Source: Nephromyces sp. MM_2019
Taxonomy: Eukaryota > Apicomplexa > Aconoidasida > Nephromycida
Length of the DNA stretch: 64,000 bases
Direction of reading: 5' to 3'
Assembly: GCA_015657535.1 (NCBI GenBank)
Contig: JADHZB010001924.1
Location: 19,560-83,559 of the forward strand
The notes below the pieces were generated by a model. It made no database searches. It was given only the letters and a program-made list of their open reading frames with translations, and was not told the origin of the DNA. This document shows, one piece after another, positions 47,901 to 57,177 of this stretch. Positions within the stretch are counted from its first letter, which is position 1, and each line of letters starts with the position of its first letter. Both the position numbers and the translations under genes were made by a program.

Positions 47901-48948
47901 CTCCTCATCAGCAAGGAGTAGCCGCCGGAGAGCTACAGATCTACACTTGGATGGATGCGAAGCTTCGTGAACTCGTTAATCTAATAAAAGATGGTTTTTA
48001 TGAAGCACGAGAACGCAATGCTCTGTGGAAATTTAGTCTTATTTACCCAAGTAATCTTCGGTTTAAACTCTTTCCTATTTATTCTTTTACTCTCATAAAT
48101 CGTTTCTCTTTTTTTTCGGATGTTTTTCTTTAAAAGAGGGATGCTGCACCACTTTTTCCAAACATTTACTGCTGCACTAATATTCACTTTTATAGTGATG
48201 TAATATTGGGCAAATCTAATAAAATGTAGTTGGTATTAAGCGTGGTGGTTCTGGGTTTTTTTTCGTGGAATTTTGGATGTCGTTACACTAGCTAATATTG
48301 GTGTTTTTTGCTGTATGAGACGTGAATTTGTGAATGATAGCGTAGATATTATTAGTCGAGAAACAAGAAAAATACACACTATTTCTTTTAAAAAGGAAAA
48401 GTACGCACCTAGTTTCCTTTAAAAGGGCGCGCATACACGAAAATATTACATTAGGCAAGCAATAAAAGCAGCGTCTAACGAGAACTATATATATAATGAG
48501 TGTGCGTTTCAGAGGCGTAACTGGATTTTTTATCGTGAATCGTTATAGTAGCTTTGTGGCCTCTGTTTTTTATTTTCTTAATGCAGTTTTACCTACGTGT
48601 AGTTGACTTTTAAGCTTGCAAGTCGCTGGATCTTTTCTTGTTTTTCTTTTAGACAAACAGGGAAGAAATGCGATGCTGAGCGTTGGAACCGTCCACAGTA
48701 CCCGTAGTGACCCAAGGGAAGACAACAAAACGCTTCAACAGGTGAAGTTTCAGATTGGTGATTATATTGGATTATCTATTATCATCCCAAAGAGGCGTAA
48801 TTTTCCTAGAGTACCCCCCAATGAGCGTGTAAATTCAGCCAACACGGGGGATGGAGCATTTCAAATTGATAGGTTAGCAATGCTACATGCAAGGCTACTA
48901 AGAAAAGTTTTTGCATGGGGCACAAACTGGTTGAAAGTTACAGTTTGA
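44947..48948 (+). CDS. Arg/Ser-rich protein with C-terminal SAP18 domain
   Basis: SAP18 is the ubiquitin-like-fold subunit of the Sin3 complex and of the ASAP/PSAP splicing complexes with RNPS1 and Acinus or Pinin. Here it is fused to a long Arg/Ser-rich region. Exons 44947-45478, 45949-46234, 46972-47303, 47622-48050 and 48653-48948 are in phase and give 624 residues. Residues 1 to about 440 are Ser/Arg/Pro-rich and basic (for example SPLTKRRRAPPDTSPPRKIR and RYRRSRSPLASS), like SR proteins and the RNPS1 N terminus, but no RRM is seen. The SAP18 domain spans about residues 453-585: TPFLVRVF, GELQIYTWMDAKLRELVNLI and FQIGDYIGLSIIIPKRR all match. Nuclear localisation and a role at the exon-junction or splicing machinery are inferred. 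The last exon may instead splice at 48872 to exons near 49446 and 49803. Introns are 318-737 nt. Confidence 0.9.
46294..46529. repeat. Scattered short imperfect repeats in a SAP18-gene intron
   Basis: Two short motifs recur inside the second intron. GAATAACTTGT after a Cys-tRNA-unrelated CTGCA context occurs near 46308 and 46481. ACCTGTTATATAT occurs near 46446 and 46511. Copies are about 20-25 bp long and imperfect. Their meaning is unknown; local duplication is the simplest explanation. Confidence 0.5.
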
Positions 48949-49215
48949 TGTTTTTTGTGAATCTGTGTGTGAATAACCCCTACGCTCAACCTAAATCCGC
49001 AAGTGTGACTCATTGTCTGTACAGTCTCGTCTTCAAAATTTCAAGCGAGTGTGCATTTTTGCTTCCCGAATGCGAATAATGGATTTTTTTGCGTAGTTTT
49101 TGCTTAATTGGCGTCATTATGGGGGTTGTGAAAGCATAGCTATCAAACGAATGATATCTTCAAAATATTCTTACGGTAACTAATGTTTGTGATGTGTATA
49201 GTTTTTTTGGCGATG

Positions 49216-49243
49216 TACTATAGGTATACTATAGGTATACTAT
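49216..49243. repeat. Short direct repeat of CTATAGGTATA
   Basis: A unit of about 12 bp, ACTATAGGTATA, is repeated two and a half times in AT-rich sequence downstream of the SAP18 stop. No function assigned. Confidence 0.7.
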
Positions 49244-49445
49244 AATAATCATTTGAAATTTTGCTAAATGGAAGAAACTACTTTTATGCGCAAGGAAAAG
49301 TACTTATTTTTTGAATTTTTGCTTTTTTTCGCCTTCATAAAAAGTCTGTTTACGTATTTCAAAGTCAAGATACTGCTTTATCGGTGTTTGTGGATGTTTT
49401 GAGCGAATTCCGCCCTTATATTGAGTGAAAATTTTCATTTTTCAG

Positions 49446-50050
49446 CTTCAAGATTGCGAGTAAGTTGCCTCTTCCTGGCTGCTTGGGGTTGCTCTATTTT
49501 CCCGTTCGTCATTGCTACCTGAAGTAGTAGTTCTGTCTCGCAGTATCGTGTGTTAAGCGGGAAATTCTTTTTCACCATGCATAGTTTATGTCTTTTAGCT
49601 GCTCTCCAATTTTTTTTGCTTCAGTCCGTGGTTTTACTGTGCTCAGGTAGCCTTTGGCATCTTTTCATGTTCTTCCTGGCAACTACGCATAATTTGTTTT
49701 ACTCCGTAGCGAGTCTCTTTTTGCGTGTCTTGTCGTTTTATGCTGGCTGCTTTATTTCTGCATAACTCATAACATAAATTTTTGTTTTCCTCTCCTTTTT
49801 AGCTTCCAATATGTGTCTTGATGTGGCTTTTTCGCTGTTTGATCGCTCACACTATTTTGCTTATGATTCGGATATCTGTTATATCTGCAGCTCTCAAGCT
49901 CTCGAACCTCATCTGGAAATCGAGGCTAAGCAGCGCGCCGAGGTAGAGTTGGATTCTAAAGAAGGCTTCACTGAAAATTCGAATGCACCCGCTGGCTTTG
50001 GAGATGAAAACAAAAGCTTTGCTGTTCATGACTTAAATGCTGAAGAGTGA
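49446..50050 (+). CDS. Candidate alternative 3' exons of the SAP18 gene
   Basis: A 14-nt exon (49446-49459), flanked by a good TTTTTCAG acceptor and a GTAAGT donor, and an exon 49803-50050 join in phase to a donor at 48872 in the last SAP18 exon. This would replace the residues after FQID with an acidic tail of about 86 residues containing HLEIEAKQRAEVELDSKEG and ending in LNAEE. Both phases fit, which has a one-in-nine chance of being accidental. Alternatively 49811-50050 is a separate small gene or not coding at all. Confidence 0.4.
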
Positions 50051-51246
50051 AAGACTCCTCAAACTTGATGGCTGCTCTGTGCTTAAGCCGAGAAAAATAA
50101 TAGTAACGGGTAGCTAGCAAAAAAGCAATTATATACTGGGCAAAGGCTCAATTAAGAACAAGCCCTCTCGCACTCTCTCATGCGAGGAAGTGACATATCG
50201 AGGGTATCACTACCAAAAGTAACGACTTTACGCAGACATGTACTACCCTCGTTCGCATAGTATCGGGCATGTATATTACGTTGGCTTGTAGGAAAAGCTT
50301 TCGGTATGATGAAAGTACACAAGAGTGTGCCTATTCTAGCAACCCCAGCTAGAAAGACGGGGGAAAAAACAAAATTTCTAAGTAAATGGAACACTAGTGC
50401 AGCGGAAATACCCAGAATTGTCTCTAAAATTTGTAATATTCTCAGCACACCAGTCCTATTTTATTTATTTCGAACACCGTTTTTGCTTATCTTGGCTTGC
50501 AAGCCCGGCTCCAGAATCCATAGTTGCATGGTTAAGCAGTGGCTGGCTGGTGCTGCATAAGTAGGTTGATTCTTGTGAATAACACGGTGAGCCTCCTTAA
50601 TTCCCGCAAAGTTGGTGCCCGGGTGGACCGAGTGGGGAAACAGAGCAGCTTCCCGGCATTGTGTGCATAACGAAGTGGCTGACTAAGGAGGGTTCGGAGG
50701 GGAAGCTTTGGATTCATTATACGAGGGCTTTCAAAAGATCACAAAAGCCTTCAATATGTTAGAAAAGCCTGTAGCGCTTCCCCACACCTTCTCAAAGGGC
50801 GTGCAATGGCCGCCCTACGGCTTCGAAGCCAGGCACATTTCTGTTGAAACTAAATGTTTCTGCTGAAGCCTCCACGGGGGACGAAGCATTCGCATTGTTT
50901 TCCCGCTCTCGGGCAGCTCCCTGATTTTCGGGTTCCCTCAAAACTGGAGAGCGAAATGCAGGGCACGCTGCATACCCTCATCTGAGTCGGTAGCTTTTTA
51001 GCACCAGAGATTTCATATAGTTTTCTAGCTACATTTCATTCCTAGACCTTGGGATAGCCGCTGGTTAAACACAGACACCGTCCTTTTCTTGCCCGAAGGT
51101 AGTAAGCTAAGCGCCATCAGTCTCACTACGTAGTTTCTGTGCCCTTCGTGAAAATTAGCAGGTAACAATTCTTAGCTAAAGCAACTATTTCGATCGAAAA
51201 ATTTAGATGGAAACTACCTCAAATAGCAATAGATAAGGCATCCACT
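50051..51246. other. GC-richer, ORF-dense stretch of unresolved coding status
   Basis: Open frames occur on both strands. On minus there are 98 codons (50448-50152, GTG start, hydrophobic N-terminal part) and 61 codons (50717-50532, ATG start, basic). On plus there are 84 codons (50306-50560) and a protein-like frame around 50700-50870 containing EKPVALPHTFSKGVQWPPYG. Their GC-rich composition makes chance openness likely. I could not assemble a phase-consistent gene on either strand, but a small gene with short introns is plausible here. Confidence 0.3.
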
Positions 51247-51735
51247 ATGATGAACGATGTTTCAGGAGCTACAGAGCTCTTGCCCATCAGCAAGGGGAAA
51301 GTCCCGTGGGATCCGAGAGCATCCTTCGCTCCACCACATCCTTACTGAATACGACCCCGCAGCTTTTAACCGGTTCATCACCTTGGCGACTCGGTGTTGT
51401 TACATTTGGCAAGCCTTCAGAATATATCAAGACTTACTATGTTGGAACACAGCGTATAATCTACAGGAGGCAGTGCGTGCTGCGCTACCTGCAAATCGCT
51501 ACAATCCTTAATTCTTTCGGAAAACCTACATCAGCTAACATCCGCTAGAGGAACAGTATCAGCAACGCGATATTTACAGTTAATATATATAGCAACGCGT
51601 ACTCATTGCAAAAATTTTAATTGCCATACTGGAGAATGGCATATCAAAGCTATGTTAGCTCGGGGAAATTTGCTTACCGCCATCCTAGAACTAGAATTCG
51701 AACACCTCGCTTATAAGAAAGATTATATGCAATAG
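51247..51735 (+). CDS. Provisional small protein of 116 residues, three exons
   Basis: Not recognised. Exons 51247-51300, 51363-51472 and 51549-51735 total 351 nt, with introns of 62 and 76 nt, and both junctions keep frame. The first exon starts with tandem ATG codons (MMNDVSGATELLPISKGK). The second contains SPWRLGVVTFGKPSEYIK and YYVGTQRIIYRRQ. The third is open for 62 codons without an ATG and ends in ELEFEHLAYKKDYMQ. The composition is protein-like, with no signal peptide or membrane helix. Overlapping frames on the same strand are also open for about 80 codons, so the choice of frame rests on splice phase alone. Confidence 0.4.
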
Positions 51736-51765
51736 CCACCTATCGCCTTCCAGGTGATAAATGAA

Positions 51766-51853
51766 TCGACAATTTGCACCAATCGGTATTTTGCATTAAT
51801 CGGTATTTAGCATGAATCCGCAATTCGCATGAATCGATATTTCGCATCCGCAA
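51766..51853. repeat. Degenerate tandem array of about 17 bp units
   Basis: About five units with the pattern TTTGCATgAATCGgtA follow one another (forms include TTTGCACCAATCGGTA and TTCGCATGAATCGATA). Divergence between units is high, which suggests an old array. It lies just downstream of the provisional 51247-51735 gene. Confidence 0.7.
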
Positions 51854-52253
51854 CAAAGAACTATTTAATGCTTCCAGCATGCAAACTCTAATCACGAAAG
51901 TGTCATGGCCACCCCCAGACAAAAGTGCATACACAGGTTATTAGTAGGGTAGCAACGAAGTTTCTCAAAACCAGATCGTTGATGGAATATCGAATTCTTT
52001 CAGCTATCAACGAAGTCCCCACATATATGCCAAATACAAACGCCGAGTTACAAGAATAGAGAATACCATTCTTGTATCGTCAATGACAAGGTGAAACTAC
52101 AATGCCCTCATATCCTTAAGGATAATAAAACCTAAGGTATTACGCAACGTGGAAACTTTGTAATACATAGGTAGCACGCCAACACTCCTTATGATAAAAT
52201 CGCAGTAGCACCCCTTACTCAATCGTAAATGGCTGGCACATTTTGAGAATTTT
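51854..52253. other. No gene identified
   Basis: AT-rich sequence between the degenerate 17-bp array and the last exon of eL39. No supported coding region. Confidence 0.4.
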
Positions 52254-54139
52254 TTACATTCTCAGCTTACGCCTTCTCCAATTTCGTTGCTTGAAATTGT
52301 GTCGAAATCTGATAAAAGATATTTTAACATTGGTGATTAGAGGGGAACATATATATACACATCAGTCCAAGTCGAAAAAATAGAATTTAAGAAAAAATAT
52401 CTCTATGCAGATAAAAATATACAAAAATAAGCATAGAAGGAAAAATTTGTGTTCTCCTATGCAGTTTTTTCTTCGCAAACAAAATCACAATATATCTCGC
52501 CCTAACCATACAAATCAGCAAAATACATGTCCACACAACAAAAACACAGTTTATAAAGCTATTTTCACTCAGTCCGGATAACGGCTCCATAAAATCGCAG
52601 CAGAAGAATTCCCACAAAAGATACGATATTCTTCACTAAGAACGGAGATCACAACTTGTAACGACTTTATAAAATATTTTCCAGAAAAAACCCAAAAATG
52701 ATTCAAAATTATAGAAAGAAATTCGTAAATATCTCGAAAAAATTCAGATTTACAGCATGCGCACTACGAAATAGCACAGTTGAAGTAACGATTCAGCAAG
52801 GACGCGTCATCGAGCACGTTTATAATACCAGAATCCACACTGCCACCTTGAAATTGGAGCGTAACAGCAATAGAAGCTGCTGTAATTTGCAAGCAACATT
52901 TCTTCAGCTTCACACATAGCCAAATAGGGAAAAAGAAGAAAATTGTATATAGCAAAATGTTTGTATCGAAGAGAGCTGAACACATTTTTGGCTAAGTAAA
53001 ACTAGCAAAAACGTCTTGCGAGCATAAACTCACACTAATAAGCAGCATGTCGCTAAAAAAAACCACTCTTAGCATTCAATAATTAAAACGAAAGCCTCCA
53101 ATTGGACTTACCGGCTTTTACCGTCACGTCTTAGGCGCATCCATGGGGAAATCCTCCTGTTCTGCTTGATCTTTTTCCCAAGATGTTTCTTGAGCTGCAA
53201 ACCCTTAATAGCCCCCTAAATTTGAACAAAAACATGTAGGAATATTCATTAACAAGAGAGATCACATCATCAAAAAAGGTTAAGCAATTCATAAACTTGC
53301 TCATGGGCGCAGAATGCAAGCGCAATGATCTTTTTAATTCAGCTGACTTTTTGATTAAGGCGCAAGCAGTGAGGTTTAACCATGCAGCACAAATAAAATC
53401 AAGGCATAATCAGGTGACAACTGATGTATCCAGCCTATACAACCATCCTAACCAACTATCATCTTCAAATCTGAAATATATCGGTTCTTATCACCAATAG
53501 AAAGCCTTTTTCTCAGCCCAAAAACGCATGTATCTACAGCTCAAACACCACCAGCACACTCTTCACCTATAATCATCTCAGGGAGTATGGAAGACTGCTT
53601 ACCGCGGCTTCTATTCACAGAAGCAGTCAACGTTAAGTCCCTACTCAAAAATTCTGACACCCCCATTTATAAGTATTTAACGTATCCATCTCTCAAACTT
53701 GTTTCATCAGTTATAATAAAGCTTTTGTATAAGAGAAGATACTATTTCTGTATAGTACTGAACTATTTTGGCCTCAACACCTCGTACAGCGTGTCATCGT
53801 AAAATCACCCACTATGTCCCATTTGCTATCCCAGTGTACATAAAAACCTTACAAAAAATCAGCAAATTTCCTCCATCGCACTCAGCGTATTAGCAAAGAA
53901 ACCAACAACTTTTTGGTAATCAGGCAATGGGTAACGTTCAATTTTTACAGCATGGACAACCTTATGTAAATATTCCGAGCCTCCCAACAAATTAATGCAA
54001 CCAAACCAAATCCAAGCAGAGCGCTTGCTTCCTCCCAGCATTCTCAAGTATACGTAATGATAGCCGAAAAATGTTGACAGAGAAGCAAAAACATAAATAC
54101 TTCACGTCAATACTTCATCGCTTTGTGTGCGGAAGCCAT
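52254..54139 (-). CDS. RPL39: Ribosomal protein eL39 (60S subunit), three small exons
   Basis: eL39 lines the peptide exit tunnel of the large ribosomal subunit. Exons in coding order are 54139-54113, 53194-53112 and 52308-52254, giving 54 residues against about 51 in other eukaryotes. The middle exon encodes KKHLGKKIKQNRRISPWMRL and the last exon KQRNWRRRKLRM. They match the family pattern LGKKxKQNRxIPxWIRxRTxN, then YNxKRRHWRRTKL. The middle and last exons are joined by a clean GTAAGT donor and TTATCAG acceptor across 803 nt, with codon CG|A. Exon 1 encodes MASAHKAMK, matching the family start (M-x-S-H-K-x-F/M). However, its boundary reads AAG|TATT, not GT, so that splice is unproven. A 61-codon open frame (54041-53859) lies inside the supposed first intron. 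Confidence 0.85.
53859..54041 (-). CDS. Candidate coding exon, unknown, within the proposed eL39 intron 1
   Basis: An ATG-started frame of 61 codons includes SAWIWFGCINLLGG and VHAVKIERYPLPDYQKVVGF. It looks protein-like but matches no family I know. It lies on the same strand as eL39, between that gene's proposed exons 1 and 2. Either it is a chance frame or the eL39 first exon is misassigned. No splice links could be established. Confidence 0.3.
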   Translation of the reverse strand: MLGGSKRSAWIWFGCINLLGGSEYLHKVVHAVKIERYPLPDYQKVVGFFANTLSAMEEIC

Positions 54140-54531
54140 CAAAGCAGTATACCTACTAACTTCAGAATTCAGAATGAAAGATAAAAGCCCTTACCATTTT
54201 CAACCAAAGGGGAGAAGTTACTTATTCGCTGTGACCACTCCTCCTTCGTAAAATACAGGGTAAATTAACAGCTTCCTTTCTGCAATGAAAAGGGTACTTC
54301 TGTCTGGAAGGGCGGTACTATTATGCTATTGAGTAGATGCTGGGGCTATCACTACTTTTTGTGAAGCGGGGGAAGAAGAGTAGAGCCAAGTGTGACAAGT
54401 CGTAGCCCCGCTGCGAAGTCGGTAAGCGGCGCTATAGGCGGCCGTGTAACTGCGGGTAGAAAGCTGTGTGAAGCCGCTAATCAGCGCTATAGTGGGAGAG
54501 GGGATACGGTGTGTGGCATCTTGTGTGCGGT

Positions 54532-54771
54532 ATGAAAGTTAGGAAGAAGCTCTTGCAATATGCCGCACGCACAAAGGCGTCCCATGAACATTTTAGACTC
54601 TTTGCTAGCAGCGGCAAACGACATAGCAACCAACAGTATAGAGACCACTCTGTAGTGTCTTTATCCACGGCATTCAAAGCAGAAGCCGCGCAATATGATT
54701 ACTTCATGCGGTTGCTGGCATTTCGCTGTGATAGCAGACAAGACTTATCCTTGAAACATCGTAGAAGCTGA
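54532..54771 (+). CDS. Candidate small basic protein, 79 residues, unknown
   Basis: An uninterrupted frame from ATG at 54532 encodes MKVRKKLLQYAARTKAS at the start and AFKAEAAQYDYFMRLLAF near the end. It is basic, without a membrane helix, and its basic N terminus could be a targeting signal. The frame extends upstream to a GTG at 54511. The overlapping minus-strand frame is shorter. No family recognised. The 3' end enters the first copy of the 110-bp duplication at 54747, so the C-terminal residues derive from that repeat. Confidence 0.35.
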   Translation: MKVRKKLLQYAARTKASHEHFRLFASSGKRHSNQQYRDHSVVSLSTAFKAEAAQYDYFMRLLAFRCDSRQDLSLKHRRS

Positions 54772-54999
54772 TTAAGCTGAATAAGGGTTCGTACAGTCAC
54801 AAGGTGGTAGAGTAATTTGGTACGGCAGGTACGATGTTAGTGACTCATGCTTAGAAGAGTTTATCCCAGGAAGTATGGAAGAATATGCTTATTATCCTTG
54901 AGTTATCGTAGAAGCTGATAAAGCTGAACAGTGCATACAGTCGCAAAGTACCCAAGCAGTCTGGTACGACAGACGTTAGTTACTCACGTTTTTAGAGGT
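54747..54999. repeat. Imperfect direct duplication of about 110 bp
   Basis: Copy 1 (54747 to about 54860) and copy 2 (54894 to about 54999) share, in order, ATCCTTGA, ATCGTAGAAGCTGAT, AAGCTGAA, TACAGTC, CAAAG/CAAGG, GGTACG and GTTAGT. The offset between copies is about 147 bp. The pattern suggests an old segmental duplication; neither copy is clearly coding. Confidence 0.75.
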
Positions 55000-56565
55000 G
55001 TATATAAATCGACTTCCTGAGTGCAAACTTCAAAGAGCTATTCAAGCGTTGATTCATTAGCTTTGGTTTGTAGCTCCTAGTCTCACACTTGGCAGTGCAT
55101 GGAATAAACTAGAAGAAACTGGATGGTAAGGCTACGAAAGCGGTATAGACACAGCTACGTCGTTCACAATGAAATTTGCTTAGAACTAGTACGAGGTAGG
55201 CGCTTGAAGCAACCTTGGCAGGCACTGTTTTGCCAAAAAAAATACATGAACTCACTTGAATTCTTGAAACAGGACTAAAATTAGAGAAGCTGATGCTTAA
55301 GTTTGGACTGACCATTAGCCTCACGTGCGCTTCCATCGATAAGAGTATCACTATTAACTCAAAAATTAGCATTCATGCGGAAAATATTCAGTGAACAGCT
55401 AATAATAATGGCATCAAAATGCAAGACACTTTCCCCGTTCACAGTGCACCTTGCCAGAGGTTGTGCATAAATTTAGGGATGATAGCAGTACGAACATCAT
55501 GCACAAGCATGCTTGTTACCCTTTTCAGGTTTTTTTCTCGCGAGAGTCCAACAATATGGATTATTTCAACGGTAAAAGAATGAGGTTTGTAAGCTTATTT
55601 TAGGATTGTTGATTAGTTAAGCAGTTGGGCTTTTAGGCTTGATGACAGAAAGTACACGTTTTGGGATATACGAGTCTTGGTGTGCCGCATGCTAGCAACC
55701 GCTGCCTATTGGCGTACTGCATGGTTGGTTACCTGAATTATAATTCTACGTCTTCACTAGTAATAAAGAAAACCACTTTTCGGCCTCACTACAAGTCCAG
55801 CCATAGAAAACATCTTACGGTAAGACGCACATAAATCACCCCCATAACATCAAGATCATACCGAGGGCCGTATACATGATGCAAGCTTTTGGTATGTTGC
55901 TTACTTCAATCTCCATCGCATGCCTTCGCGTAGGAAATCCAGTCTAAAATACATCTACAATAAATTCTCCTTTTCGTTGCGCGGATATTGGCGTGGTTTA
56001 AGCGGAGCAATAATTTTTCGCTTTTTATTCGGTGAGAAACGGCCTTTTCTTTAACAGGACTTTCAAGGTGAGATAGCTAAGAAGCACAGCAGGCTTCCAC
56101 TTCCCTGGTATATCGCGAGATATCCCTAGCAATTCGATTTAACTCAGTATCTTGTCTTCATTTGACTATATTCCTCTGTGTTATTTCTGCCTTTCACGTT
56201 CACACGCCTGCGTTTGGTACCAAGGACCAAATTTCTTTTCCGTCTGCTATGTTCAGTACCAATCTAACAGCTTTTATATCGCAGTGCACTTTGTACCTCT
56301 TTGATTGCAATTCGCATCAATCTCTAACTGTATAGACCACAAGTTCAGCGGGACTTTCATATATGAGATGGCGTAAATTCAGCAGTCAGAGTTTCTAGCA
56401 GAAAATTGAAAACGTTTTTGGTGAGCTATTCCTATGCATCATGGCTTAGTTGTAGGCTGGCCTCAGTCTCAGCTGGAGTACCTTCGTGTTAGTGTACTCC
56501 TTTTGCTACTACGTACGAGAGGGGTTGCCAGAATAACCACTACATAATGCTGTTATTTTCCTGTA
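55000..56565. other. No gene identified
   Basis: Short frames only, the longest being an 87-codon hydrophobic minus-strand frame (55372-55109) without family features. It contains the presumed promoter of the provisional gene at 56566. Confidence 0.35.
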
Positions 56566-57177
56566 ATGACAGACGATATTTTCGTCAAAAAACCATCGGC
56601 ATCCTCACGCGCCAGGAACTACCCTCCATTGCTGCCCAGGATTAAGGTTGGTCACGCTGTTGTAAACTAGGAAACCATATCGATGCTAGCGTACTACTGT
56701 GCCAGCAAAATCGGTGGTTTGTCAGTTTGCGATTGCCTGCACATTACAATGTGGCAGATGAGGAACATGCGCATATTTGGACTGCCCTCAGGGAGGTTGC
56801 TTGGAAAGTGTCGGTTCTGCAAACATTCAACTTCCATCTTTCAGAGAGAATAGCTTAGCGACCCCACAATCTCAGACCTCAACACACGATCAACTTCCAA
56901 TCTTCAACCGAGTGATCCGTTCGACAGTGTGTGGCCCGACTGCCTAACGGGAGAACGGAGCTGCTTGTAAGTCTGGGGCTCAGATTCGACGGCCTGCAGA
57001 AGGGGCGTCTCTAAAGATGTCAGTCCTACTTCCAGGTGCAAATCAAATCAGCGAATGGACCACCCACTATGGCGGCCATTACTTTGTCGACGCAATCTTA
57101 CGGATGAAACAACTAAAGTCCTCGCGTGCGATTTATTGCGCATGCAATGGCCTCGGGTGGTGGTGGGACAAGAATGA
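56566..57177 (+). CDS. Provisional small gene, unknown product, four exons with 33-59 nt introns
   Basis: Not recognised. Exons 56566-56646, 56706-56807, 56854-56966 and 57000-57177 total 474 nt (157 residues), with introns of 59, 46 and 33 nt and all junctions in phase. The start MTDDIFVKKPSASSRARNY is followed by RWFVSLRLPAHYNVADEEH and HIWTALREVAWK in exon 2 and a Ser/Asp-rich exon 3. The third intron has a strong GTAAGT donor. The last exon is open in two frames. The alternative (ATG at 57017, containing YGGHYFVDAILRMKQL) is equally protein-like but does not match the exon 3 phase. The C-terminal third is therefore uncertain. Confidence 0.4.
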
